Part shown: positions 21,915 to 32,364 of the stretch, piece after piece
Position numbering within the stretch: the stretch's first letter is position 1
Layout: the number at the start of each line of letters is the position of its first letter
Assembly (NCBI RefSeq): GCF_000243715.2
Contig: NZ_AHMO02000011.1
Coordinates: forward strand, 248,001 to 312,000
Source of the DNA: Leptospira broomii serovar Hurstbridge str. 5399
Lineage (GTDB): Bacteria; Spirochaetota; Leptospiria; Leptospirales; Leptospiraceae
Direction of reading: 5' to 3'
Length of the DNA: 64,000 nucleotides
Position numbers and translations under genes: made by a program
The notes under the pieces: model-generated
Told to the model about the DNA's origin: nothing
What the model saw: the letters and a program-made list of their open reading frames with translations, nothing else
Databases searched by the model: none

Positions 21915-22698
21915 AATGAAAAATCCCGGTGATGATCTCTTTGAATTCATTCGCCTTCGTAAAATGAATATAATGATCACCGCCCGCAATGCTGTAGAAT
22001 TTAGCATTGGGAAAGTATTCTAGAGTAGGCGCTCGATCTTCTTCGCGAAAATAACCGGAAATCGCTCCTAATATAAAGAAGGTGGGCTTAGAAAACCGAG
22101 ATTTTCCCGCATCAAATTGCGATTCGAACATCCTCCGGGATTTGGCGAGCGCCTCTATGTTTAACTTCCAGCGATAACCGCCTTCTTCTTTCCTTTCTAA
22201 ATTCATAAGCAGAAAATTTCGAATGAAAGAATCCGGAACGTAAACTGCCATTTTCGAATCTATCTCTTGTCTGGATTTGGAAACTGAAACGTCGATCATC
22301 AATGCCGAGAGCTCGGCGTCGTACGCAAATTCGTAGTCTCTCGGTGCAACGTCCTCAACCAATAATCGGGAAACTTTGTCGGGAAACTTCAGGGAAACAG
22401 TCATTGCGGTCAACCCGCCCATGGAGTGACCGAGCAAGATCGCGGAAAAAATATTTCGATCCGTGAGAAATTCGTCCACGTCGGCCGCCATTGCTTCCAG
22501 TGTATGTTCGGGAGAATGAGGGGAATCTCCATGATTTCTCAAATCAAGGCAATAGACGTCCGAGAACTCGGTCAAATACTCTGCGACAGTAACCCAATTC
22601 TTGGAGGAACCGAATAAGCCATGAAGAATTAGGATGGGATCGATGGGGGCGAACGAGGAGTCCTTTTTTCGGGGATAGAACTTAGACGCAAGTTTCAC
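21889..22698 (-). CDS. Alpha/beta hydrolase
   Basis: This 269-residue enzyme resembles the YbfF/EstB-type hydrolases. It has the oxyanion loop LILHGLFGSSKNW (about residues 23-35), the nucleophile elbow GHSMGG (about 94-99) and a C-terminal catalytic His in GGDHYIHF; the acid is probably in the preceding strand. The ATG overlaps the stop of the SH3 protein gene as ATGA. Substrate is unknown; esterase activity is the safe guess. Confidence 0.88.
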   Translation of the reverse strand: MKLASKFYPRKKDSSFAPIDPILILHGLFGSSKNWVTVAEYLTEFSDVYCLDLRNHGDSPHSPEHTLEAMAADVDEFLTDRNIFSAILLGHSMGGLTAMTVSLKFPDKVSRLLVEDVAPRDYEFAYDAELSALMIDVSVSKSRQEIDSKMAVYVPDSFIRNFLLMNLERKEEGGYRWKLNIEALAKSRRMFESQFDAGKSRFSKPTFFILGAISGYFREEDRAPTLEYFPNAKFYSIAGGDHYIHFTKANEFKEIITGIFHSNEFFSVK

Positions 22699-23684
22699 TT
22701 AGAACCGCATTCCTCATAAATGATCTTCAACTTAGAATGAAATTTCTTACCATAGCGATATGGAAGTTCTTGGATTTTGGCTTTGAACGAGCTGAGAATT
22801 TCCGCCTTCGGCAATTTCGTATCGCATAATAACGTTTCCCGATCTTTCACAAACTGTTGTAGTCGTTTATCAATTTGGGTGGAAAAAATCCGTGCATAAT
22901 TTCCGTTCGGATTCAATAAAAGATATTTTAATCTACGTGAGCCTTCGTCGTTTAAAACACAAATCGGATCCTTACCGCATTTAACCTCGGGCGTATACTT
23001 GACACCGAGATAAGCGGCAAAATCCCCCGGTTTCGTATTAGGGTATGATTCCGCTACTCGCCAAAATGCTTGGGGACGAACGCGAACTTTGGAACCGTCT
23101 TTCGCATTCGTCAAAGCATCTCCCCATACTCCGTCTTTGGATTGAACCCCGATGTCCGAAGGGAAATTACGTAATAATTCCTCCAGTTTCGAACCGACTT
23201 TACTTCGTATCTCCGGCGATTGAAGTTGCTCCAAATATCGCTGTAGAACGACCAATCTTTTAATTTTTAAGAAAAGGTATTCGTCGCCTTTAAAAACCGG
23301 CCCATCTTCGACACGAGTCAGATAGGCAAATACGGATTCAAGTTCCGAAAACGTGGAGTCCTGATATAAAAGGCGATCGATCGCCTTGGTAATCACCAAA
23401 TAGCTTCCATGATCGCCGATCTTGAAAATCGCTTTAGATTCTATCCAACCTTTCAAGCCATCCTTGTCGGTTAGTAATTGAAACTTGGACTTTGACTCGC
23501 GTAAATTTTCGGAAGTTAGAATCTCTCCGAAGGATAATTTACGTAATACTTCCGATTTTCGCTCGGGAAATAAATATAGAGACGTTCCGACTTCTAATAC
23601 GATAAATTCGCCTCTCGCCTCTCCTAAAACCGGAGAGGAAAGAAGTCCGATAAGGACTAAAACAATTCCGAAGAATCGTCGCAT
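22695..23684 (-). CDS. Exported SH3-domain protein
   Basis: The 329-residue protein begins with a signal peptide (MRRFFGIVLVLIGLLSSPVLG, cleavage near residue 21). Residues 27-90 look like a bacterial SH3 domain, with LFPERKSEVLRKLSFGE and DGLKGWIESKAIF. The rest is charged, mostly helical and has four or so cysteines near 235-245 and the C-terminus. Bacterial SH3 domains often bind peptidoglycan peptides. It is coupled to the hydrolase downstream and starts five bases after the aminotransferase stop. Confidence 0.7.
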   Translation of the reverse strand: MRRFFGIVLVLIGLLSSPVLGEARGEFIVLEVGTSLYLFPERKSEVLRKLSFGEILTSENLRESKSKFQLLTDKDGLKGWIESKAIFKIGDHGSYLVITKAIDRLLYQDSTFSELESVFAYLTRVEDGPVFKGDEYLFLKIKRLVVLQRYLEQLQSPEIRSKVGSKLEELLRNFPSDIGVQSKDGVWGDALTNAKDGSKVRVRPQAFWRVAESYPNTKPGDFAAYLGVKYTPEVKCGKDPICVLNDEGSRRLKYLLLNPNGNYARIFSTQIDKRLQQFVKDRETLLCDTKLPKAEILSSFKAKIQELPYRYGKKFHSKLKIIYEECGSK

Positions 23685-23689
23685 GTTAA

Positions 23690-24907
23690 TTATTGGGATA
23701 AGTCCCTCACCATTTCAGCGATGCGGGAGATTCCTTTTTTAATATCCTCTTCGCCCATTGCATAAGAAAGTCTTAATGCATTGTCGTCTCCGAACGCGAT
23801 ACCCGGTACTGCGGCAACCTTGTATTTTTCCAATAGCAACGCGCAAAACACTTTACTCTTACTCTTTTCTTCAGAGGATAAAAGCAGCTTTCTGAATCCT
23901 TGAGTTTCGTAAACCTTGGTTAGATACGGAAATACGTAAAACGCTCCTTGCGGAATGTTAACTTCCACTCCGGGAATCGCGCGTAGAAGGGCTACAATTA
24001 AGTCCCTACGTTTTTGAAAGGCTTTTGCCATTTCGTCTACACATGTTTGGTCGCTTATCAATGCTGCTTCAGCCGCCGCTTGGGAAATGGAAGACGGATT
24101 TGACGTAGATTGACTTTGAATCGTATCCATATTCCGAATGATTTCCGCCGGCCCCGCTCCGTATCCGATTCTCCAACCTGTCATAGAATACGCTTTCGAG
24201 ACTCCGTTCGCGATGAAGGTTAACTCTTTCAATTCCGGAGACAGCATCGCGGTATTCGTAAACTCGAACCCGTCGAATACGATTCTTTCATAAATATCAT
24301 CGCTCAACACTAGAAGTTTGTGCTTAAGAATTACTTTTCCTAAGGCTTCCAACTCTTTTCTGGAATATGCCGATCCGGTCGGATTGGAAGGGGAATTCAA
24401 TATAACGACCTTGGTCTTAGGAGTAATCGCCTGTTCTAACTGCGCCGGAGTAATTCTAAATTCTTGCTCTTTGGTAGTAGAAACGATAATCGGATTTCCT
24501 TCGGCCAGACGGACGATATCTGCATAACTTACCCAGTAAGGAGCGGGAATGATAACCTCGTCGCCGATATTTAAAGTAGCTAGAAAGAAATTATAGATAA
24601 CCTGCTTTCCGCCTGTTCCAACGATAATCTGGTTTCTATTATAATCTAAACCGTTATCTCGCTTGAATTTCGTAATAATGGCGTCTTTGAGTTCGACTGT
24701 ACCGGAAACCGCGGTATATCGGGTCATTCCCTTATCAATGGCTTTCTTAGCGGCTTCGCGTATATGGTTCGGAGTTTCGAAGTCAGGTTCCCCAGCTCCG
24801 AAACTAACGATGTCTTCCCCTTTCTTTTTCAATTCCGCCGCCTTAGCGGAAATAGCCAACGTCGGAGAAGGCTCGATTACGTCTAGCCTTCGCGCATTCC
24901 ATTCCAT
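23690..24907 (-). CDS. aspC: Aspartate aminotransferase (pyridoxal phosphate-dependent, class I)
   Basis: This 405-residue protein resembles the Igamma/Ib aspartate aminotransferases. It shows SFGAGEPDFETP (about 35-46), GTGGKQVIYNF, NSPSNPTGSAY, LSDDIYERIVFDGF and NGVSKAYSMTGWRIGY with the PLP lysine. I prefer the ATG at 24907, which has AGAGGAAGA just upstream, over one 30 bases earlier. It lies between the XPB helicase gene (56-base gap) and the SH3 gene. Substrate preference is by family resemblance. Confidence 0.92.
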   Translation of the reverse strand: MEWNARRLDVIEPSPTLAISAKAAELKKKGEDIVSFGAGEPDFETPNHIREAAKKAIDKGMTRYTAVSGTVELKDAIITKFKRDNGLDYNRNQIIVGTGGKQVIYNFFLATLNIGDEVIIPAPYWVSYADIVRLAEGNPIIVSTTKEQEFRITPAQLEQAITPKTKVVILNSPSNPTGSAYSRKELEALGKVILKHKLLVLSDDIYERIVFDGFEFTNTAMLSPELKELTFIANGVSKAYSMTGWRIGYGAGPAEIIRNMDTIQSQSTSNPSSISQAAAEAALISDQTCVDEMAKAFQKRRDLIVALLRAIPGVEVNIPQGAFYVFPYLTKVYETQGFRKLLLSSEEKSKSKVFCALLLEKYKVAAVPGIAFGDDNALRLSYAMGEEDIKKGISRIAEMVRDLSQ

Positions 24908-24963
24908 TTCTTCCTCTCTTTTTATTCCAAGCAGCATGTTTAGTCGAAACCCCTATGCCTATT

Positions 24964-26661
<1,698 letters not shown>

Positions 26662-26739
26662 TTGGATGCGGAATCTCCCTGTAACTTAGACTGAAAATGA
26701 CCCCTTCTATGTCAAGAAGAAAGCCTATATATGCAAGAA

Positions 26740-27642
26740 TCACGTAGCTTTGACTATAATTCTAAACTCTCCCGCTAGTTCCGAGTAGCCTTTCAGTTCG
26801 ATTAATCCTTGACCGGAGAGCAAGGCATTGCCGGGACCGCTACAAGGTTCGATTGCAATGGATTTTCGATCCTCAGGAGTATAAATTTGGTAATAATTTA
26901 GCGGAATTTCTCCTTCCTCTCCGGGAGGACTCAGAATCGTAATCGAGTATTTTTCCTTTCGATTTTCTAATATGATTCTGGGATCCTTCCCGTAAAAAAG
27001 GTGATCTAACGCTACGATCCTACCATCCGTAATGGACTCTATCGGGTTGGAAACGGTCGGACTGTACGGAAGCAGATGTTCATCCAATTCCAAATTCTTA
27101 TCTAGATGCATACTAATTTTCCAATCATCCGGATCCCCGTCCAAGCAGAAGTACGGATGATATCCATACACAAAACGAAACGAATTACTTTTAAGATTAT
27201 GAAATTTAGTTCGAACGGTAAGCAATGTTCCGAAATTGACTTCTTGCAAAGTATATTCCTCTCGAATCGCAATCGCTGCGGCCGGACTATCTTCCCAACT
27301 TTCCGGAATAAGAATACGAAATTCAGCACCCCTTCCGTTCGGTTGAACCTTCAAAGCTTTCCTCGGCAATGAATGAACGAAACCGTGAATTAAATATCCG
27401 CTTTGATCCTTTACAATTCCGGAAAGTTCCGTTCTCCTTCCACCTAGTATTAATTCGGACGAAGCATGGCGGTTTACCCACGGAAACATCAAAAAGCTTC
27501 CGGCCCCGAAGGGGGCAAGCTCCGCTCTCCAAGGTGCAAGAATTTCAATCTGCTTAGAAGTCTTTGGATGGACCCAATCCCACGACAGCCAATGGGTGCC
27601 GTCCGTGACAAACTTAGAACTCTCTGTTCGAAATTCGAGCAT
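26740..27642 (-). CDS. Aldose 1-epimerase family protein
   Basis: I place the start at the ATG at 27642, giving 300 residues that fit the galactose mutarotase fold. The frame is open further upstream but that part overlaps sppA and its promoter and does not look like the family. Family-like features are APFGAGSFLMFPWVNRH (substrate pocket), YLIHGFVHSL with the conserved His, YGYHPYFCLDG with the second His, and IAIEPCSGPGNALLSGQG with the catalytic Glu near the end. It would interconvert sugar anomers. No good ribosome site precedes the ATG. Divergent from sppA. Confidence 0.8.
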   Translation of the reverse strand: MLEFRTESSKFVTDGTHWLSWDWVHPKTSKQIEILAPWRAELAPFGAGSFLMFPWVNRHASSELILGGRRTELSGIVKDQSGYLIHGFVHSLPRKALKVQPNGRGAEFRILIPESWEDSPAAAIAIREEYTLQEVNFGTLLTVRTKFHNLKSNSFRFVYGYHPYFCLDGDPDDWKISMHLDKNLELDEHLLPYSPTVSNPIESITDGRIVALDHLFYGKDPRIILENRKEKYSITILSPPGEEGEIPLNYYQIYTPEDRKSIAIEPCSGPGNALLSGQGLIELKGYSELAGEFRIIVKAT

Positions 27643-27780
27643 CGCGGAAGGAGGTTGGGAAAAACTCGCAATAGGGAAACAAAAAAACGAGTTTACTACT
27701 ATTTTTTGCGAAGTTCCTAGATTTGGAAAGGAATTGATGATACTGTATTGTCTTTCAGAATGGGTATCTTGAGGTTCGCG

Positions 27781-28758
27781 ATGACCACGGTTAGAGTCTT
27801 TTTTAAAATTTCTTTGATTCTTAGTACTATCTTTTTCTTTACATGCATTTCTCTTCCAAATCCGCGACAATTGATCCCGGTTGAAAAAACTGTCTCCGGT
27901 CGAGATAAGGATAAGATTCTCGTTATACCGATCGAAGGAATCATTTCCGACGATTCGAGGGAAGGCTCTTTCCTGACCGGTGAAAAGGATTCGGTCCTCG
28001 CCGCCGTTAAACTCCAACTCCATTATGCAATGGAAGACAGCAACGTAAAGGCCGTGATCTTAAAAATCAATTCCCCGGGCGGAACGGTTACTGCCAGCGA
28101 TATTATCTACCGAGAGGTTCTCGAATTTAAGAAAAAGAAACGAATTCCCGTGCTGGCGCTATTTATGGACACTGCTGCGTCCGGAGCCTATTACATCTCC
28201 ATGTCTAGCGATTATCTAATGGCTCATCCCACCACGGTGACTGGCTCGATCGGAGTCATTATGCAGGGAATCAACGTGAAGGAGGGTCTGGATAAACTAG
28301 GAATAAAAGACCAGTCGATCCGCTCCGGCGAAAATAAAGCCGTCGGCTCGCCTCTGGAAGAATTGACCGCGGAGCAAAGAAAACTTTTACAAAGCGTCGT
28401 AGATAATCTTTTCGACCGATTCTTTGATGTGGTCAAAATAGGCAGGCCAAAGGTAAAAGAATCCGACCTAAAGAAATTAGCCGACGGAAGAATATTCACC
28501 GCCTCTCAAGCGATCCGGCATGGATTGATAGACAGTATCGGCTACTTTGAAGATGCAGTTGCCACGGCCACTCGCCTTCCCGGTTACGTAATGACTCCCG
28601 GAAATACGAATCCTCGGGTCGTATTTTATTCCTACTCGAAGGAAAAGCCCGAGACAGTTTATCATATCCAAGGAGTTTCTGCGGAGAACCCGACCTTGCT
28701 AGAAAGAGTGGGATTCGGAGCGAGTAAGGTCCGTTTTTTATATCTGTTTGCTCCTTGA
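27781..28758 (+). CDS. sppA: Signal peptide peptidase SppA
   Basis: SppA is a membrane-bound serine protease that degrades cleaved signal peptides. The hydrophobic N-terminus (residues 1-22) is followed by an S49 domain: VILKINSPGGTVTASDIIY, then ALFMDTAASGAYYISMSSDY with the nucleophile Ser in AASGAYY, and a conserved Lys near the N-terminal half of the fold. FFFTC could be a relaxed lipobox. I chose the ATG at 27781 because GAGG lies six bases upstream; an ATG at 27760 or TTG at 27748 would lengthen the N-terminus. The length (about 325) matches the short, single-domain SppA. Confidence 0.88.
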   Translation: MTTVRVFFKISLILSTIFFFTCISLPNPRQLIPVEKTVSGRDKDKILVIPIEGIISDDSREGSFLTGEKDSVLAAVKLQLHYAMEDSNVKAVILKINSPGGTVTASDIIYREVLEFKKKKRIPVLALFMDTAASGAYYISMSSDYLMAHPTTVTGSIGVIMQGINVKEGLDKLGIKDQSIRSGENKAVGSPLEELTAEQRKLLQSVVDNLFDRFFDVVKIGRPKVKESDLKKLADGRIFTASQAIRHGLIDSIGYFEDAVATATRLPGYVMTPGNTNPRVVFYSYSKEKPETVYHIQGVSAENPTLLERVGFGASKVRFLYLFAP

Positions 28759-28791
28759 GGGAATTTCGGTAATCTCGGTAAAGCCTAAAGC

Positions 28792-30210
28792 ATGCTATTT
28801 AATTCACTCCCTTATCTTGCTCTCTTTTCGATAACATTTTTACTATATTGGTCTTTTCCGCAAAAATGGAGAAAGTACCTTCTTTTAGTATCTTCCTTAC
28901 TCTTCTATTTCTATTCCGGTCTTGCGTTTTCGATTCATTTTTTAACCGTCATCGGAGTGAATTTTTTCTTTTCTCTAAAGCTTTGGGAGAAGAAATCTGC
29001 GGGCTTGCCGACTGCGCGCCTGCTGACCTGGATTATCGTTTTAAACTTTTTGAATCTTGCTTTCTTTAAGTATTTCTACTTTGTACTGGATTCATTGGAT
29101 TTAGTCGGAGGAAACCATTTCTTTTCCGATTTCGGGAAAGGAATCAATATCCCTCTTCCGTTAGCGATAAGCTTCTACACTTTCCAATTGATCGCCTTGC
29201 AAGTGGATATTCACAGAGACCATGTGCCCGAGCGTATTAGCTCCCTCGATTATTTTCTATTTATTTTATTCTTTCCCCAATTGATCGCCGGTCCGATCAT
29301 GAGAACCACCGATTTTCTTCCTAAACTAGATAAGCCTTGGATCGATTTCGATCGAATTAAGTGGGGTGTCTTCCTAATCCTATCCGGGTTATTCAAGAAA
29401 GTGGTGATAGCGGATAATATTTCCGGTATCGTTAATCCGATTTACGCTCATCCTGCGGAATATAATGCGAGCTCACTCTATTTGGTTCTTTTCGGATTCG
29501 CAAGCCAGGTCTATTGCGATTTCAGCGGATATACCGATATCGCCAGAGGTTCTGCATTCTTACTTGGTTATGATATTCCCGAAAACTTCCGGGGTCCCTT
29601 TCTCTCTCCTTCCTTTCGCGAGTTTTGGGGAAGATGGCATGTTACATTATCTACATGGTTAAAAGACTATTTATATATTCCGTTAGGCGGAAGTCGCGGC
29701 GGAGTCTGGCGGACCCAATTGAACTCCCTCTTGACGATGACCCTAGGAGGGCTTTGGCACGGTGCGAATTTCGGGTATTTATTTTGGGGCGCTTATTTAG
29801 GACTTCTCTTGGGGATCGAAAGACTCATTTCTCCTGAGAATCCCAAGACAGCCGTAGAACCGAGAGGATTCCATCGCTTTTGGCGCGTTGCTCTCACAAT
29901 TCATCTTTTCTCCCTTTCGGGAATATTCTTTAGATCGGCAGCTATGGGAAAGGATTCCTTACGATTGACCGGGGAATACTTCGTCGGCTTCGGCAATTTG
30001 TTATCAGGAAAACGAATTGCCCGATGGGAAGAGTTATTATTCTTCATTTTACTTGCGTTTTTATGGAATGCGGTACAATACTATCCGGTAATTCGAGATA
30101 AAATTCGTTCCCAATTCACCTGGCTTTTACCTGTTTTCTCTTTCGTGGTTCTTCTTTTAATGGGTATCTTCGGCGACGGGGGCGGAGACTTTATCTACTT
30201 CCAATTTTAA
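28792..30210 (+). CDS. MBOAT family O-acyltransferase (AlgI-like)
   Basis: This 472-residue polytopic protein has about ten to twelve hydrophobic segments. It matches the AlgI/DltB-like branch of membrane-bound O-acyltransferases: FFPQLIAGPIMRTTDFLP (about residues 161-178), FWGRWHVTLSTWLKDYLYIPLGGSRGG split over two loops, and the catalytic His in LGGLWHGANFGYLFWG (about 317-332). These enzymes move acyl groups across the membrane onto exported polysaccharides or similar acceptors. No partner (AlgJ/AlgX-like) is adjacent, so the acceptor is unknown. Confidence 0.92.
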   Translation: MLFNSLPYLALFSITFLLYWSFPQKWRKYLLLVSSLLFYFYSGLAFSIHFLTVIGVNFFFSLKLWEKKSAGLPTARLLTWIIVLNFLNLAFFKYFYFVLDSLDLVGGNHFFSDFGKGINIPLPLAISFYTFQLIALQVDIHRDHVPERISSLDYFLFILFFPQLIAGPIMRTTDFLPKLDKPWIDFDRIKWGVFLILSGLFKKVVIADNISGIVNPIYAHPAEYNASSLYLVLFGFASQVYCDFSGYTDIARGSAFLLGYDIPENFRGPFLSPSFREFWGRWHVTLSTWLKDYLYIPLGGSRGGVWRTQLNSLLTMTLGGLWHGANFGYLFWGAYLGLLLGIERLISPENPKTAVEPRGFHRFWRVALTIHLFSLSGIFFRSAAMGKDSLRLTGEYFVGFGNLLSGKRIARWEELLFFILLAFLWNAVQYYPVIRDKIRSQFTWLLPVFSFVVLLLMGIFGDGGGDFIYFQF

Positions 30211-30223
30211 TGATATTCGGTTT

Positions 30224-30243
30224 GCGCTTAGAAAGCGCTTTTT
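30224..30243 (+). terminator. Rho-independent terminator after the MBOAT gene
   Basis: A perfect six-base-pair GC-rich stem (GCGCTT / AAGCGC) with loop AGA is followed directly by five T. It lies 14 bases after the MBOAT stop and before the lipoprotein gene, so it should end that transcript. Confidence 0.75.
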
Positions 30244-30332
30244 CGAGTATGTATACACGATTGGCTGCGGAAGTTTAGAAATTTACCGATCAGCTTAACA
30301 TATTCGCGGCAAATAAGAATAAGGTAAGTACG

Positions 30333-30947
30333 ATGAAAATCTTTCGATTTCTATCCGGTATGACCATTCTTAATCTGCTTATATCTTGCTTCCCGCCTAC
30401 CTGGATACGCGAACTACCTTCCGACAAACAGACCGCAAATGATGTTATACTTTCAGGAACATATTCAAAGAAACTCCCGGGGTTTTCCCCGCTAAAGTCC
30501 TTAACCTATGTAGAAAAACATTCGGAATCCATTGAATTTTCAGAAAAGGATAAAACATTTCGAAAAACGTATATTAGAGAGATTGAGGAAGGAAATAAAT
30601 TTCGTCGTATTCGGATAGATGGAAAAGGAACGTTCGAAACCAAGGGAAATTGGGTGCTTCTGAGGACTTCAAGTATCGAAACCGAGGAAAATACTTGGGA
30701 AAGAGGAAAGCCTTTGCAATCCTCGGGCACATCTAATACATTATCTAAGTATAAATTACTCTATCATTACGACCGGGAAAGCGAGACGATAATTCCGATG
30801 GTGTACGAAACGGGTTACAAAGAAAAGCCTTTCGGTGTCGTAGAAGGCATCCGGACTCCCTATGCGGAGGACGAAGCTTTTCGAATCTCTCGAAGAAATT
30901 ATTCCAGAAAAGAATACCAAAGTCACGCGTATTTTAAAAATAAATGA
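30333..30947 (+). CDS. Hypothetical lipoprotein, 204 aa
   Basis: A signal peptide with lipobox LLISC (Cys near residue 19) marks this as a lipoprotein. The mature part is charged and beta-rich, about 185 residues, with no domain I can name. An AAGGTAA site precedes the ATG. The stop overlaps the start of the SpoIIE-type phosphatase by four bases, so the two are translationally coupled and the lipoprotein is a candidate envelope partner of that enzyme. Confidence 0.8.
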   Translation: MKIFRFLSGMTILNLLISCFPPTWIRELPSDKQTANDVILSGTYSKKLPGFSPLKSLTYVEKHSESIEFSEKDKTFRKTYIREIEEGNKFRRIRIDGKGTFETKGNWVLLRTSSIETEENTWERGKPLQSSGTSNTLSKYKLLYHYDRESETIIPMVYETGYKEKPFGVVEGIRTPYAEDEAFRISRRNYSRKEYQSHAYFKNK

Positions 30948-31924
30948 GAGCGGCCTACACTATCAAACAGTATTTTAAAGGAGCATGGAGAATCATTCTC
31001 GTATTAAATTTTTCCCTGTTGGCTTGCTTTATTGTCGGATTTTCATATTATAATTTTCTTGTTCGACTGCCAGTATTGATTCTAGCTGCGGCGGCATTCA
31101 CTCTGTTTCTTAATTACGTTGCATTTGCGTTATACTTAACGGAAAGAATCCTTCCCGAAGAACAGGAATACGGAAAAATCATTAAGCGGTTCCGACGCGG
31201 CGATAGTCGAATGCAAAACTACGTTTTTCCACTGGACTTCAAGGACGAACACTATGAAGTTTTCGGTCGTTGCCTTACGTATAATCCTATCGGGGGAGAT
31301 TTCTATAATTTCTTGAAGGATAAATCCGGAAACTATTGGTTCGGAATCGGCGATACCTCCGGACACGGTTACGTAGCGGGTCTATTTAGCATGATGGTGA
31401 TGAATCAAATGTCTCATTTAGTTCATACATGTACCAAACCGGAAGAAGTGATTCATGAAATCAATCTACATCTGGAAGAAAGAACAAAAACGTTTCCAAC
31501 GATTCACCGAAGTCTTTATGCCACGTTTCTTCTAATGAAGGCCGATTCGAACGGTAATTTTTTACAATCAGGAATACATCCAAGTTCGGTACTTTTTCGG
31601 AAAGAGGATCGTTCCACCGAAATCTTGGACACGGACGGATTCTTTCTTTCCACCGTAATGAATCCACCGCTAAACAGAGAAAAACCGTCCAAAAGTTTTC
31701 GAATGGAGTCGGGAGACGTACTATTCAGTTTCACCGACGGCCTTTTTGAGCAGAAAAGCAGAATGAAAAACAGTTTTTACGGAGAGAATTTGTACAAGTT
31801 CCTGGAAACGGCTCCGAAAGAAAATCTAAGAAAACTAATCGATAGTCTATTTGAAGAAATCGCCCTATACGGAGGCGGTCGTATTCAGGACGATATGAGT
31901 ATTTTAGCTATCCGCAAGCTTTAG
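30944..31924 (+). CDS. Membrane PP2C/SpoIIE-type serine phosphatase
   Basis: Two hydrophobic segments near the N-terminus (about residues 15-37 and 41-66) are followed by a linker and a SpoIIE/RsbU-type phosphatase domain (about 90-326). Metal-binding motifs are visible: YNPIGGDFYNF, GIGDTSGHGYVAGLFSMM, FSFTDGLFEQ and IQDDMSILAI. Such enzymes dephosphorylate STAS-domain anti-anti-sigma factors in partner-switching pathways. There is no HAMP, PAS or receiver domain, so the input may come through the membrane segments or the coupled lipoprotein. A STAS protein is encoded about 5 kb downstream. Confidence 0.9.
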   Translation: MRAAYTIKQYFKGAWRIILVLNFSLLACFIVGFSYYNFLVRLPVLILAAAAFTLFLNYVAFALYLTERILPEEQEYGKIIKRFRRGDSRMQNYVFPLDFKDEHYEVFGRCLTYNPIGGDFYNFLKDKSGNYWFGIGDTSGHGYVAGLFSMMVMNQMSHLVHTCTKPEEVIHEINLHLEERTKTFPTIHRSLYATFLLMKADSNGNFLQSGIHPSSVLFRKEDRSTEILDTDGFFLSTVMNPPLNREKPSKSFRMESGDVLFSFTDGLFEQKSRMKNSFYGENLYKFLETAPKENLRKLIDSLFEEIALYGGGRIQDDMSILAIRKL

Positions 31925-31985
31925 AACTTTCCTTACGAATATATTTCTCAGTTGAAATACTGGAGAATTCCCGCAGAATATCCTT

Positions 31986-32276
31986 GTGAGTCATATCGAA
32001 TGGACAGCCAGGTTAGTTACGATCCTGGCTTGGAATGAACGGGATGTTCGAAAAATTCTCAGAACAGTCACCGATACTTCCCTCGTTACCGGTCTAACCG
32101 AACAAGAAATCGTCGATTTCATTCAATACGGTTTCGACGATGAAATTTCCGAGCTTAAGGAAACCTATGATTGGACTAGATTTAAAGGTCAGCTCGTGGG
32201 TAAACTTTCTAAAAGAAATCTCGAGCCTCCGGGTTTATCGATCTTACATCCGGATTTATTGGAAGAAGAATATTGA
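31986..32276 (+). CDS. Hypothetical protein, 96 aa
   Basis: A small soluble, mainly helical protein read from GTG at 31986, which lacks a clear ribosome site; the real start may differ. It has a helical segment with LTEQEIVDFIQYGFDDEI in the middle and an acidic end. No domain recognised. It lies 61 bases after the phosphatase gene and 88 before the FliG-C-like gene on the same strand. Confidence 0.6.
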   Translation: MSHIEWTARLVTILAWNERDVRKILRTVTDTSLVTGLTEQEIVDFIQYGFDDEISELKETYDWTRFKGQLVGKLSKRNLEPPGLSILHPDLLEEEY

Positions 32277-32364
32277 CCTAACGGAGAAGCTTCACTGAAA
32301 GGCGGACATGAAATCGCCGAAGCGCTTTAGAGCTACCCAATCCATTCCAACTTAAATTGCCGTC

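Noticed and set aside
27646..27655. GGAAGGAGG resembling a strong ribosome binding site
   Set aside because: It is on the plus strand, antisense to the epimerase start, with no suitable start codon after it for a plus-strand gene.
27643..28023. Upstream extension of the aldose epimerase frame (open to an ATG at 28023)
   Set aside because: It overlaps the sppA coding region in antisense, is rich in Arg, Asn and Lys without family resemblance, and the epimerase domain begins after 27642.
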